This document shows positions 1 through 8,574 of a DNA stretch of 64,000 bases, in pieces; within the stretch, counting starts at the first letter, position 1, and each line of letters opens with the position of its first letter. The notes beneath the pieces were generated by a model. It was given only the letters and a program-made list of their open reading frames with translations. It searched no databases and was not told the DNA's origin. The DNA comes from Palaeococcus pacificus DY20341 (GTDB lineage: Archaea > Methanobacteriota_B > Thermococci > Thermococcales > Thermococcaceae), in NCBI RefSeq assembly GCF_000725425.1, contig NZ_CP006019.1, positions 1,178,001-1,242,000 of the forward strand, read 5' to 3'. Position numbers and translations under genes: made by a program.

Positions 1-226
1 CTATTTCCTCATCGCTCTCCATGCCTATGTAGAGCACATAACCTCCCATTTGAACGACCATAACAAACTCATTTTCACTTATTTCAATGAATGAGAAATT
101 GTAGTTTTTTGAGTTTGAGACTGCTATCATAGCCCCTTTAATGGATAAAACAACGCTTTCGCCATCTATCTCAAATATTAAATCTTTTGCCAGCTCTCTC
201 TGTGCTATACCATATAAGTTTAGCAT
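1..226 (-). CDS. Unknown protein, N-terminal 75 residues only
   Basis: This reading frame starts at an ATG at 226 and runs off the left edge, so the C-terminus is not visible. The upstream sequence GAGGGATG lies a few bases before the start and can act as a ribosome binding site. The visible part begins MLNLYGIAQRELAKDL and continues as alternating short beta-like stretches with no cysteine cluster, P-loop or membrane segment. The pattern loosely resembles a small profilin-like or roadblock-like fold, but I do not recognise the family and assign no function. It diverges from the gene at 329. Confidence 0.6.
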   Translation of the reverse strand, partial: MLNLYGIAQRELAKDLIFEIDGESVVLSIKGAMIAVSNSKNYNFSFIEISENEFVMVVQMGGYVLYIGMESDEEI

Positions 227-328
227 TTACATCCCTCGTTTATTATTCCACTTACAGTACCCTTTAAGCTTTTGGATTGGGGATTAAATTTAAATCCATG
301 AAAATTTTTTCATGATTATGTGAGATCC

Positions 329-655
329 ATGTGGAAGAAACGCCTTAAAGAGACGGGCGTCTTAACCACGGGAGAATTTTTGATTGAAGTGAGCGTTGAC
401 TCTGAGTGTCCCTGTAAAGACGATGAGCTCTATCCATCTATCCTCGTTTATGATTCAAAAAGCGAGGAGTGGTACTACATCGATGAGCCTTTTGAACCTG
501 TAAGAAACTTTAGAGAGGCTTTTGAGGAAGCCGTGGAAATCCTTGAGGAGTATATGGATGGAAAGCCGCCACGTTTGAAGAGAAGTCCAAAGGTTTTTGC
601 ACCTAGTGAGGTTGTGGAGCGATTTGTGAAGGCGTTGAATCGGTTGAAAAGCTAA
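329..655 (+). CDS. Hypothetical acidic protein, 108 aa
   Basis: I do not recognise this soluble, charged protein. The ATG at 329 was preferred over the in-frame GTG at 320 because GTGAG just upstream of 329 looks like a ribosome binding site and the GTG has none. The middle carries a CPC pair (SECPCKDDELYPS) followed by an acidic helix (FREAFEEAVEILEEYMDG), and the C-terminus is basic and helical. The single CxC is not enough to claim metal binding. It stands alone between a divergent gene and a convergent membrane-protein gene. It is probably real, given its codon use and length. Confidence 0.6.
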   Translation: MWKKRLKETGVLTTGEFLIEVSVDSECPCKDDELYPSILVYDSKSEEWYYIDEPFEPVRNFREAFEEAVEILEEYMDGKPPRLKRSPKVFAPSEVVERFVKALNRLKS

Positions 656-723
656 ATTATTTTGTTAATCAACAGCAAAATAAGTGAGTAGCTAGTACCA
701 TTTCTACGGGAATATTCTCTGTA

Positions 724-1869
724 TCATTCATAAATTTCTATGTACTTAATGTCTTCCCAGGGAATATAGATATGCCTAGTTCGTATAACACCATCCTCAT
801 CTTGTTCTTTACATTTTAAATGTAAAAATACTGGATCAAATAAATCCCAAAGTTTACCATAGAATTCTTTGCTATTGTTCGTGTGGATACGGAGATATGG
901 GAAATCTTTGCGGAAATATTCTATGTCAGAAACATGTAACGAAATGGGGGTTTTGAGAAATAACAAGGCCATATTATTAAATCGTTTAGCTAAAATTATA
1001 TTAATGTTTATGATATTCATGTGAAGCTTGTATACATATCTGGATAATCTGGTACTACTTAACAGAGGTTCATCCTCCTGTTTAAATTTTGTTTTTTGAT
1101 GTTTTTTAAAAACCAGTGAACTTGGATACTCCTCCCATAATTTCATGCGCATATTAATCCAAGATTCAACATACAATCTGTCTATAAATCGTGTTGTTAT
1201 AACACTTATGACTAAAAAGAATATGAATAGCCATAGGGGGTACTTTTTATCCGGCCAGATGTAAGAAAAAATATAGATGGGAAGAAATGTATACATACCA
1301 AAGACAGAATATGCAAATGTGAAACTAGGAAGGTATCCTTTACCTTTAAAGCTAAATTTGAATAGCATGAAAGATATGATCCAAATAATGAAAGAGGCTA
1401 AAACATTAATAGGATATTGTAAGACTTTTGTGATCCATATTGGAAGGGTAATACCAACAAAAAATAGGAGAAGGTTGCAAATATTATCCTGTGATGTGTT
1501 TCTTAAAAAGAACGTGGCACTTATTTTGTAATCTAGATACTTAAGCACCTTTTGAACTGCTATATTTTTTTGAATAATCTGTGCAATCCGGACGTTTACA
1601 TTCCCCATTGGTAATTCTTTAGGAAATTTTAAGAATATGACAGAAAAGATGGAACGTAAAATCCTGACTGCTTCTTTAGACCACAAAATGAAGTAGAGAA
1701 TAGCTTCAAATGCGGGCTTTAATAATACCAGTATAAATAAGAATATCAGCACATCCACTAGGGTGGGATGAGTATTAAGGGATTCTTGGAATATCCTAAA
1801 CAGTGGGCTTTTATTAAGTAAGCTCTCTAAAACTGTGGTATTTGACAGGAGTATCTCTATGATATCCAT
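724..1869 (-). CDS. Orphan multi-pass membrane protein, 381 aa
   Basis: This is a membrane protein of unknown function. Hydrophobic segments lie at about residues 38-62, 128-150, 155-172, 183-205 and 212-230, followed by a cytosolic-looking charged tail of about 140 residues ending DIKYIEIYE. No catalytic motif or transporter signature is visible. The ATG at 1869 has AGAGGG a few bases upstream. The gene and its 117-base upstream gap are distinctly more AT-rich than the neighbouring moeA, which fits recent acquisition. It lies convergent with the 329 gene and downstream of moeA on the same strand, but the wide gap argues against co-transcription. Confidence 0.6.
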   Translation of the reverse strand: MDIIEILLSNTTVLESLLNKSPLFRIFQESLNTHPTLVDVLIFLFILVLLKPAFEAILYFILWSKEAVRILRSIFSVIFLKFPKELPMGNVNVRIAQIIQKNIAVQKVLKYLDYKISATFFLRNTSQDNICNLLLFFVGITLPIWITKVLQYPINVLASFIIWIISFMLFKFSFKGKGYLPSFTFAYSVFGMYTFLPIYIFSYIWPDKKYPLWLFIFFLVISVITTRFIDRLYVESWINMRMKLWEEYPSSLVFKKHQKTKFKQEDEPLLSSTRLSRYVYKLHMNIININIILAKRFNNMALLFLKTPISLHVSDIEYFRKDFPYLRIHTNNSKEFYGKLWDLFDPVFLHLKCKEQDEDGVIRTRHIYIPWEDIKYIEIYE

Positions 1870-1986
1870 TGATTATTCCCTCTATAATTAATATGAAGTA
1901 TCTTAAAAGATTTACTTTCGAAAAAATATTATACACTAAACACTACTATATAAATATATGATGAAAGTAAATAACTAAAAATAAAG

Positions 1987-3177
1987 TTAATAAAACACCA
2001 CCTCTACCTCCTCTCCCTCCCTGTGCCCTTCGCTGTCTTCCGGAATTATCAGATAAGCATTGCTCTCCACAAGTGCGCTTATTATTCCACTTCCCTTCTT
2101 CTTTATTGGGAGCACCTCACCGTTCTCATAGTATACTTTAACGAATTCATGGCGGCCTAAGGAAGAGGCGACCTTATTCTTAAGCTTGGCCTTTATCGTT
2201 ACGGGCTTGTAGTTCGCTCCCACAAGCTTTGCGAGTGCATACTTGACGAAGAGGTGGAACTGGGCAAAGACAGCTGAGGGATAGCCACTCATAACAAAAA
2301 CTCTCTCTCCGTAGCCTACTGGCCTTCCAGGCTTTATCGTCGTGCCGTGGAAGAGGAGCTTAACGAACTTATGCGCGTAGTCCTTTTCACCAAATGCACT
2401 CCCGCCTGTGATTAGAACGAGGTCGCACTCTCTCTTCGCCCTTTCAATGGCCTCTTTAATTTTGGCTTCATCGTCGGGAATAACTCCATAAAAGTGCGGC
2501 TCTCCAAAATACTCTCTAATTAGGCCTTTTAGCATCGCGGAGTTGCTCTCAAGGATTTTGCCGCTTATCAGTTCCTCTTCATTGAGCTCCTCAATGAGCT
2601 CGTCTCCTGTGACAATTATCCCCACGAGAGGCTTTTTCTTGACTTTGACACTCTTAAATCCAAGCGCTTTTAGGATGGCGAGGTCCTGAGGCCTTAGGAT
2701 TTGTCCTTTCTTGAGAACTACCTCGTCCTTTTTAACATCCTCACCTTTAAAGGATACGTTTTGTCCTGGAGCAACTGGCCTTAGGACGTAAATAGTGTTG
2801 CCCTCGCGCTTTACCATTTCTTGCATTATTACCGCGTTTGCGCCCTTTGGCATTTTATTGCCCGTCATCAATTTTACTGCCTTTCCGTTCGTTACTTCCT
2901 CTTTGCTCTCCATTCCTGCGGTGATTTCATCTATTACTTCAAGCTTGATTGGACTGTATTCACGCGCTTGGAATGTGTCTTCAGCCCTAACCGCATATCC
3001 ATCCACTGCACTCCTATCACATGGAGGCACATCTATTGGCGCATGTATATCCTCAGCTAAAACTCGCCCAAGAGCCCCATCGAGGAGCATTTCTTCAACA
3101 TTTTGGAGCTCTTCAATATCGTTAATCATCATGTTAAAGGCATCTCTATAGGGTGTAAGCCTTTTAAATTCGCGCAT
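1987..3177 (-). CDS. moeA: Molybdopterin molybdenumtransferase MoeA
   Basis: MoeA inserts molybdate or tungstate into adenylylated molybdopterin, the last step of pyranopterin cofactor synthesis. In Thermococcales the product is normally a tungsten cofactor for ferredoxin oxidoreductases. The family shows here as the substrate motif around DGYA (residues 59-62), the TGNKMPKGANAV segment near 105-116, the TGDEL loop near 190, the GGSAFGEKDY loop near 260, and a beta-rich domain IV to the end. At 396 aa it is full length. It begins two bases after the moaB stop, with GGGAG as its ribosome binding site, so the two genes form an operon. Confidence 0.93.
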   Translation of the reverse strand: MREFKRLTPYRDAFNMMINDIEELQNVEEMLLDGALGRVLAEDIHAPIDVPPCDRSAVDGYAVRAEDTFQAREYSPIKLEVIDEITAGMESKEEVTNGKAVKLMTGNKMPKGANAVIMQEMVKREGNTIYVLRPVAPGQNVSFKGEDVKKDEVVLKKGQILRPQDLAILKALGFKSVKVKKKPLVGIIVTGDELIEELNEEELISGKILESNSAMLKGLIREYFGEPHFYGVIPDDEAKIKEAIERAKRECDLVLITGGSAFGEKDYAHKFVKLLFHGTTIKPGRPVGYGERVFVMSGYPSAVFAQFHLFVKYALAKLVGANYKPVTIKAKLKNKVASSLGRHEFVKVYYENGEVLPIKKKGSGIISALVESNAYLIIPEDSEGHREGEEVEVVFY

Positions 3178-3179
3178 TT

Positions 3180-3689
3180 TTACTCCCTCGCGTGCTTTAA
3201 TATATGATACGCCTCATGTTTTATTATCTCCATGGCAGTTTTTACGGCGTTTAAGCTCCCCGGGAGGCAGAAAACGACTTTGCTCTCTTTATCCCTTATT
3301 ATCCCTGCAGTTGCTCTGCTAAGAACTGCAGCTGTTCCAACTTCTTCATAGCTTTTAAGCCTAAATATTTCTCCAAATCCGACTAATTCTTTATCGAAGA
3401 GCGGCCTTATGGTTTCTATCGTAACGTCTCTCCTCGTTATTCCTGTCCCTCCTGTGGTAATCACCACATCAGCTTTTTCTAAAGCTTCGAGAAGAGCTTT
3501 TAGGATAGATAACTTTTCATCGGGTACAATTTTGTAGTAGACATTTTCGTTTCCAGCTTTTTTAAGCTCTTCAATTATGTAATAACCGCTTAAATCTTCT
3601 CTTTTCCCCTGACTCCCCTTATCGCTGACAGTTATCACAGCGAACTTGAAAGTTTTTGGCGCTTTAGCCTTGTGTTCCTTAACTCCCAT
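3180..3689 (-). CDS. moaB: MoaB/MogA molybdopterin adenylyltransferase
   Basis: The archaeal MoaB/MogA protein adenylylates molybdopterin before MoeA inserts the metal. It has the family's MPT-binding fold: KFAVITVSDKGSQG at the N-terminus, VVITTGGTGITRRDVTIE near the middle (the conserved TGGTG loop), and FCLPGSLNAVKTA near the C-terminus. A longer frame reaches 3755, but the ATG at 3689 sits behind GGTGAT with a three-base gap, the standard arrangement in this genome, and gives the usual size of about 169 aa. It is followed immediately by moeA. Confidence 0.92.
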   Translation of the reverse strand: MGVKEHKAKAPKTFKFAVITVSDKGSQGKREDLSGYYIIEELKKAGNENVYYKIVPDEKLSILKALLEALEKADVVITTGGTGITRRDVTIETIRPLFDKELVGFGEIFRLKSYEEVGTAAVLSRATAGIIRDKESKVVFCLPGSLNAVKTAMEIIKHEAYHILKHARE

Positions 3690-3792
3690 GCTATCACCAA
3701 GGATGATTGAGCGTTTGAAGTTAAAATTTTTTCTTAAAGTTCTGAGGATATCCAAAAGAAAGAGATATAAACCCCTCTGCTAAGCCTCCATC

Positions 3793-4212
3793 ATGCTCAT
3801 GGAGAAAATAATCTGCTGGGGGCATGAAAACGTCAGAGCCACACATAAGTCAACGCTTGAGTTTACAAAGGAGGACTTTCTAACGCCGAGAGGTGATTGC
3901 ATCCTATGCATTAACGCAGATAAAGGAATAGATGACTTAAGTGAAGAGTTTAAAAATGCTTTAAAAGCTGGAAAAAAGCTTAGGATCCGGATAATCGTGG
4001 ATGAGCTGGTTGATGAAGTTGTTGCCTATGGAGACGAGCGCCTAATCTTAGAACATCCCTTCTCAATGGTGATTAGGAAGAGTGAGTACGTAGATGGAAG
4101 AACGCTTGCGGTAAGAGCCAATAAAGCAGCGAGAGATATAAAAAGGGAAATTGTGGAGAGGCTCAAAAATCCGGAACAAAAGGCCGTTGTGGAGCTAATA
4201 ATCGAGGAGTAG
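3793..4212 (+). CDS. DUF371 family protein
   Basis: This is a conserved archaeal protein of about 139 residues, assigned to DUF371 by its opening WGHENVRATHKSTLEFTKED and the centre GDCILCINADKGI. The function is not known. Family members are small soluble proteins, and nothing here suggests membrane or DNA binding. A TATA-like AGATATAAACC at about 3761 places the transcript start near 3788, so the mRNA from ATG 3793 would be nearly leaderless, consistent with the lack of a ribosome binding site. An alternative ATG lies two codons later. It is divergent from moaB. Confidence 0.8.
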   Translation: MLMEKIICWGHENVRATHKSTLEFTKEDFLTPRGDCILCINADKGIDDLSEEFKNALKAGKKLRIRIIVDELVDEVVAYGDERLILEHPFSMVIRKSEYVDGRTLAVRANKAARDIKREIVERLKNPEQKAVVELIIEE

Positions 4213-4260
4213 CTGTTTTCAAGTTTCGGGACAATCTTTAAAATCTAATAAGATAAAGAT

Positions 4261-4278
4261 TTTTAGGGTGACCTAAAA
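4261..4278. promoter_or_regulatory. DtxR-like palindromic operator of the metal-binding protein gene
   Basis: TTTTAGGGTGACCTAAAA is a perfect palindrome with 7-base arms and a 4-base centre. It ends on the first base of the ATG at 4278 and contains the GGGTGA ribosome binding site. A TATA-like TTTAAAAT lies about 25 bases upstream, so the palindrome covers the likely transcript start. The TTAGG-N4-CCTAA core is the type bound by DtxR/IdeR-family metal repressors. A near copy stands before znuC at 20510. Confidence 0.75.
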
Positions 4279-5282
4279 TGAGATCTCTGGCGAGCAGGTG
4301 GGGAACTTTTGCACTCATCATGCTGCTTACTGTTAGCCTAGCCCCTAGTGTTCTCGCGGAGGAGAAGCCCCTTGTAATAGCGAGCATTCCTTCATTAGCC
4401 GAGATAGTAAAAGAGGCTTTTGGAGATAGCGTAAGAGTTGAGATTCTCGTTCCATTGGGAGTTGATCCTCACGAGTATCAGCTCAGCCCAGAGCAGGTGG
4501 AAAAAGCACAAAGCGCTCTTGTGATAGTTACCACGGGAGGTCACTTGCCTGCAGAGAAGAAGCTCAGAGAGTTAAGCGAAAAAGGGGAGATAAGCGCTAA
4601 AGTTCTTGGGATTGAGGACTACCAAAAAGAGGGTTTTAGGTTCGTAGAGAAGAGCTGGATGGGTGGGAGCAACGAACACGGGACATGGATGGATCCAAAC
4701 AATGCGCTTGCAATAGCAAAAGCAACAAAAGAAGCGCTAATTGAAAGTGATCCAAGAAACAAGGATGTCTATGAGAGGGAGTATGGTGTTTTTGAAGAGC
4801 GTGTGAGAACCATAGTGGAAGCATATAAGGTGATATTTGAAAATATGGGGAAGAAAAAAGCAATAATCGAGCTCCCAGCTCATCAATATGCTCTAAATTG
4901 GCTTGGTGTGAAAGTTGTCGATGCTATCAAGCCCGAGGAAGAGGCGCCTGCAAAAAGTGTAGATGTTCTACTGTCGGCTGTTGAAGATGTGGACTTCATT
5001 GTTTATTCCAAAAACAGCCCCGACCCTCTAAAAAATGCCGCTATGGAGCTTTCCCAAAGGAGCGGAAGACCTTTAGCAAACATAGTGTATATGTGGACAA
5101 ACGAGGAATATACCAAAGTTTTGGAGGAGAACACCGCGGAGATTTTGAAAGCTTTGAGCAGCCAAGAGAGCCAGCCAAAAACTGTTGAGCTCAAGCAAGG
5201 AGTGAGTGAAATTTATGTGCTTTTGGCAATGATTATTGGCATTGTTTTGGGATTTGCAGTGGGAATGTTCATAAAAGAATGA
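4278..5282 (+). CDS. znuA: Metal ABC transporter substrate-binding protein (ZnuA/TroA family)
   Basis: This is an extracytoplasmic receptor for zinc or manganese uptake. It has a signal peptide (about residues 1-27, ending SVLA), a TroA-type domain with probable metal ligands in VDPHEYQL, HGTWMDP and LPAHQYAL, and a C-terminal membrane anchor (about residues 312-332), which replaces the lipobox used by bacteria. There is no histidine-rich loop, so the sequence does not settle the metal. No ATPase or permease is adjacent; the likely partners are znuC-znuB at 20.5-22.1 kb, which share its operator. Repression by a metal sensor is inferred from the overlapping palindrome. Confidence 0.88.
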   Translation: MRSLASRWGTFALIMLLTVSLAPSVLAEEKPLVIASIPSLAEIVKEAFGDSVRVEILVPLGVDPHEYQLSPEQVEKAQSALVIVTTGGHLPAEKKLRELSEKGEISAKVLGIEDYQKEGFRFVEKSWMGGSNEHGTWMDPNNALAIAKATKEALIESDPRNKDVYEREYGVFEERVRTIVEAYKVIFENMGKKKAIIELPAHQYALNWLGVKVVDAIKPEEEAPAKSVDVLLSAVEDVDFIVYSKNSPDPLKNAAMELSQRSGRPLANIVYMWTNEEYTKVLEENTAEILKALSSQESQPKTVELKQGVSEIYVLLAMIIGIVLGFAVGMFIKE

Positions 5283-5287
5283 AAAGC

Positions 5288-6574
5288 TTAAGGAGCTTTC
5301 TTTCTCCTTCCAAACCTCACTTTTGCTGTGAGGATTTTCTCCGTTGTGAAGAACTTTGCGGTTATGTAGAGAGTTGTTAGTGCAAGTATAGCTAGGTATG
5401 CAACACTCGCATACATTCTGGAGTACTGGCCCATGAGCATTGCCCTAAAAGCTAAAATTGGATGACTAAAGGGAAGTGCCATGAGGATGTATCTGAGAGC
5501 TGTTGGAAGGGTTTCAATGTCTGTGAACATTAGCACAAAGGTTGGAAAGGCCAAGGGCATTATTCCCGCGCTCACCACAGTGTTGGCACTTTGAACATCT
5601 TCTGCGAAGATTGCCAACAGCATCGCCAAACTTAGAGCAAATGCTATAGCTAAAAACATTGTTAATGCAAATAACAAGGCTCCTTTAGGGGTAATTGCAA
5701 GCCCAAGTTCTTCAAAGGAAATACCTGAGCCAGCATCTTGTGGTATGAGCGAGCCCATATAATAGCGCATACCGATCATGTAGGTTATTGACGCTATTAG
5801 TCCCATAATTGCGGTTCCAGTTATTTTTCCTGCTACGATAGTTATCCTCTTGACTGGGAGCGTTAAGAGCGTTTCGAGCGTCTTGTTCTCCTTTTCCATG
5901 GCCATCGTTCCAGCGGCCATTTGAGCAATGATGATAACCATTAGAAATATTATGAGAGGTATTGAGAAAGCCTGCGCTGCTATTATACTTGAAACTACAG
6001 AAGGCGGAACCTCCACAATCCTGTCCTTTATGATGGAGTAGCTTTGGGCATCTATTGGATGGAGAATCGCATCAGGATCCCCTTCCACCCTGTCCTTAAT
6101 TTTGAGCTTTGCCAGATATTCGTTTAAAACGCTTACAACGGCATTTATGCGTCCTTCGCTTACGCTTTCCCTCATTCCAGCACTCACACCCTTAAAAATA
6201 GCATAAATTTCCACATTTGTTTTTTCATTCATTTCAATGCGCTGAGAAAAGTCTTTCGGTATAACCACGACAACGTTATAGTCTTTTTCCTTTGCCTTTT
6301 CTATTGCGTCGTTTAAGTCTTTAGCCTCTATCTGTGTCACAGTGACGTTTGGAGCCACTTCAAGGGCTTTTATGAGATAACTCCCGTATTCGCCGGTGTC
6401 AAAGTTCACAAGAACGACTTTCGTCTCTTCTTGGGCCTGCTCTATACCTATTTGCATCAATTGACCCAACGCTGGGTAGAGTATTAAAGGTACAATGATT
6501 ATTCCAAAGAGAAGTCCTTTGTCCCTGAGCATGTGTTTAAGTTCTTTCATCACAATTATCCAAAAGTCGCTCAT
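5288..6574 (-). CDS. ABC-2 type permease (NatB-like)
   Basis: This is the membrane subunit of an ABC exporter. It has one N-terminal membrane segment (GLLFGIIIVPLILYPALGQ), an external domain of about 170 residues, then about five membrane segments from residue 205. That is the NatB/YhaP layout of ABC-2 permeases. The conserved NKTLETLLTLPVKR cytoplasmic loop, which contacts the ATPase, is present near residue 228. Its ATG is the last gene start of a six-gene minus-strand operon and overlaps the stop of the ATPase gene by one base. The substrate is unknown; NatAB relatives export sodium, drugs or peptides. Confidence 0.87.
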   Translation of the reverse strand: MSDFWIIVMKELKHMLRDKGLLFGIIIVPLILYPALGQLMQIGIEQAQEETKVVLVNFDTGEYGSYLIKALEVAPNVTVTQIEAKDLNDAIEKAKEKDYNVVVVIPKDFSQRIEMNEKTNVEIYAIFKGVSAGMRESVSEGRINAVVSVLNEYLAKLKIKDRVEGDPDAILHPIDAQSYSIIKDRIVEVPPSVVSSIIAAQAFSIPLIIFLMVIIIAQMAAGTMAMEKENKTLETLLTLPVKRITIVAGKITGTAIMGLIASITYMIGMRYYMGSLIPQDAGSGISFEELGLAITPKGALLFALTMFLAIAFALSLAMLLAIFAEDVQSANTVVSAGIMPLAFPTFVLMFTDIETLPTALRYILMALPFSHPILAFRAMLMGQYSRMYASVAYLAILALTTLYITAKFFTTEKILTAKVRFGRRKKAP

Positions 6575-7329
6575 TAATAGCCACCTCCAACCGGCTCGCT
6601 TATCTTTGCACCAACTACTGTCATAAAAACCTCTTCGAGATTTTCCACATCGTATTTTTCCTTGAGTTCTCTTGGAGCTCCAGTTTCCACAATAACCCCT
6701 TTGTTAATTAAAGCCACTCTGTCGCAGAGATACTCGACTTCAAGCATGTTGTGGCTCGAAACTAAGAATGTAACTCCCTCTCTCCTTGCGAAGTCCTTTA
6801 TGGTCTTCCTAATTGTATAGGCATTCACGATATCCAGTCCGGAAGCGGGCTCATCTAAAATTGCCAGCTTAGGTCTCACCATCAAAGCCCTCGCCAGGAG
6901 GAGCTTACGTGTCATACCCTTCGAATAAGTCGAGACTTTATCCCTAAGTCTATCCCCTAAGCCGCTTATCTCGACACCGAGCTTGAGCATCTCCTCAACG
7001 CTTTTGCCCGTTTTAGCATAAAGCTTGGCCATAAACTCGAGGTATTCCATCCCCGTGAGGTTTTTATAGGCGCCTGCCTCCTCCGGCAGGTAGCTTATAA
7101 GCTTTCTCACATCATCGGCATCTCTGACAACATCCTTTCCAAAGACTTCTGCGCTTCCTCCAGTTGGTGTTAACAATGTAGCGAGAATTTTTAAAGTAGT
7201 GCTTTTTCCAGCCCCATTGGGCCCAATGAGACCAAAAATCTCCCCTTCCTTAACTTCAAAACTAATTCCTTTTAATGCTTTAACTTTTCCATAATCTTTC
7301 TCAAGATCTTTAACTTTAACTGCTGGCAA
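6574..7329 (-). CDS. ABC transporter ATP-binding protein (NatA-like)
   Basis: This is the ATPase of the exporter whose permease follows. Walker A is GPNGAGKST (near residue 37), the signature is STYSKGMTRK (a degenerate LSGGQ, common in NatA-type proteins), Walker B is LAILDEPASGLD, and the switch histidine is in VSSHNM. The TTG at 7329 was chosen because GGAGGTGA lies six bases before it. Earlier in-frame TTG and GTG codons at 7344 and 7338 overlap that ribosome binding site. The start overlaps the end of the CPBP protease gene, so the two are translated from one message. Confidence 0.88.
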   Translation of the reverse strand: MPAVKVKDLEKDYGKVKALKGISFEVKEGEIFGLIGPNGAGKSTTLKILATLLTPTGGSAEVFGKDVVRDADDVRKLISYLPEEAGAYKNLTGMEYLEFMAKLYAKTGKSVEEMLKLGVEISGLGDRLRDKVSTYSKGMTRKLLLARALMVRPKLAILDEPASGLDIVNAYTIRKTIKDFARREGVTFLVSSHNMLEVEYLCDRVALINKGVIVETGAPRELKEKYDVENLEEVFMTVVGAKISEPVGGGY

Positions 7330-8011
7330 AATTTTCACCTCCAAGCCAAATTTGAGGGGTCAATGTTAAGTACAAACCGACAAAGAGTACAACAGCGGCA
7401 GAGATGTAAATTTCACTGATTCCGCCCGCTGTGATTAAAATGTCTCTAAAGCCATTCCAAAGAGCGTGGTAAAGTATTGAAACCGCGAGGCCCCCTTTAT
7501 AATAGAAATATGCAAAAAGAGAAGCATGAACAAAAGTTCCTAAAAAATCAACAGTGGGCTCTAGCTTCCCCGGACTTAAAGCGAGCAATATTGGGATGTG
7601 CCAAACTGCCCATATTGCATTGTGAATTAGAAGAGCCTTTGATGGCTCATACTGTTCAAGAAGCTTAGGGAACATGTATCCCCTCCACCCAATCTCCTCA
7701 CCATATGCATAAACCAGATATAGCAAAACTTGAAGAACCACAGTGCTCAAAAGGCTCAAAACTCCTCTGCTGGACAAAAACACTCTAAAAGCGCTCGAAG
7801 CCCAAAACGCAGGGGCATAAACTACTATAATGAATCCTACGACCATTAACACATAGCGTTTTCCATTATAAGTGAAGCTGGGATAAAAATCTCCCTCAAT
7901 ATGCACCGTGATGAGTGTTCCCAGAGCTACGGCAAGCATCGAGGCATGAGGATAGCCCAAGAACTGGAGAGGCCATGAGAGGGCAAAAACTATGAGGAGG
8001 AACTTTAGCAT
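7316..8011 (-). CDS. CPBP family intramembrane metalloprotease
   Basis: This is a membrane protease of the CPBP (CAAX protease and bacteriocin-processing, Abi) family. It shows the three family motifs: EEIGWRGY with the paired glutamates and arginine, HNAIWAVWHIP with the second histidine, and YHALWNGF with a third histidine and asparagine. About seven hydrophobic segments span 231 residues. The ATG at 8011 overlaps the stop of the XRE gene and has AAGGTGA five bases upstream; a longer frame to 8044 lies inside that gene. Relatives process prenylated proteins or give immunity to bacteriocins. The substrate here is unknown. Confidence 0.88.
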   Translation of the reverse strand: MLKFLLIVFALSWPLQFLGYPHASMLAVALGTLITVHIEGDFYPSFTYNGKRYVLMVVGFIIVVYAPAFWASSAFRVFLSSRGVLSLLSTVVLQVLLYLVYAYGEEIGWRGYMFPKLLEQYEPSKALLIHNAIWAVWHIPILLALSPGKLEPTVDFLGTFVHASLFAYFYYKGGLAVSILYHALWNGFRDILITAGGISEIYISAAVVLFVGLYLTLTPQIWLGGENFASS

Positions 8012-8012
8012 T

Positions 8013-8210
8013 TCATTCACCTTCGTAGATGAATATGTCTTCAATCTTAACGTTAAAAAACCTCGCCATCTTGAAGGCCAGCTCGAGTGAAGGATTGTAC
8101 TTACCTTTTTCTATAGCTATGATCGTCTGCCTTGTAACGCCCAAGGCTCTGGCTAAGTCCTCCTGCGTAAGCCCCTTCCACTCCCTAAGCTCCCTCAGAC
8201 GGTTCTTCAC
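8013..8210 (-). CDS. XRE-family HTH regulator, 65 aa
   Basis: This is a minimal Cro/CI-type repressor that is all helix-turn-helix: LTQEDLARALGVTRQTIIAIEKGKYNPS occupies about residues 14-41, followed by a short helix. Proteins of this size (YozG/Xre-like) commonly sit beside small membrane proteins and repress their own operon. The GTG at 8210 directly follows the TGA of the DUF2178 gene and has GGTGATGTGA ahead of it. Its most likely operator is the tandem palindrome at 8968-8999 at the head of the operon, which is an inference. Confidence 0.9.
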   Translation of the reverse strand: MKNRLRELREWKGLTQEDLARALGVTRQTIIAIEKGKYNPSLELAFKMARFFNVKIEDIFIYEGE

Positions 8211-8573
8211 TCACATCACCCTGTCGTAGTAATAATGGGAGATTAGGAGTATTGCCGCTCCAAGAGCTAGGGGAATTATAAGCTTCGTTGCCACCTCGAC
8301 GTTTCCCCTGCTGTACTCCCAGAGGTATTCGGCAAAGAGGAAAAAGCTCATCACCGCGTAGCCGTTCCTCGCGCTCTTCGCGCTTATGAGCTCTGTCCTC
8401 TCGTCCTCAACCCTCTCAACCTTCGAGTTGTAGTACCACGTGAGCAAATAGCTAAGCAAAAAGCCTGCTACAAAGATCCCTACAGCTAAAAGAGCCCTCC
8501 CGGACTTCGTTGAGTAAGCCAGTCCGATTATCATGCCCGTAACGAGAATTCCCAGCAAGTGTTCGTACTTCAT
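8211..8573 (-). CDS. DUF2178 family membrane protein (second copy)
   Basis: This small membrane protein of 120 aa has about four hydrophobic segments, two on each side of a charged central loop (SKVERVEDERTELISAKSARNGYA). The VEDERT motif with following charged residues is the feature I use to place it in DUF2178. No enzymatic residue is evident. It is the second of two homologous genes one base apart, and its stop abuts the XRE start. DUF2178 proteins in archaea are regularly found with XRE regulators; their role is not established. Confidence 0.8.
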   Translation of the reverse strand: MKYEHLLGILVTGMIIGLAYSTKSGRALLAVGIFVAGFLLSYLLTWYYNSKVERVEDERTELISAKSARNGYAVMSFFLFAEYLWEYSRGNVEVATKLIIPLALGAAILLISHYYYDRVM

Positions 8574-8574
8574 C

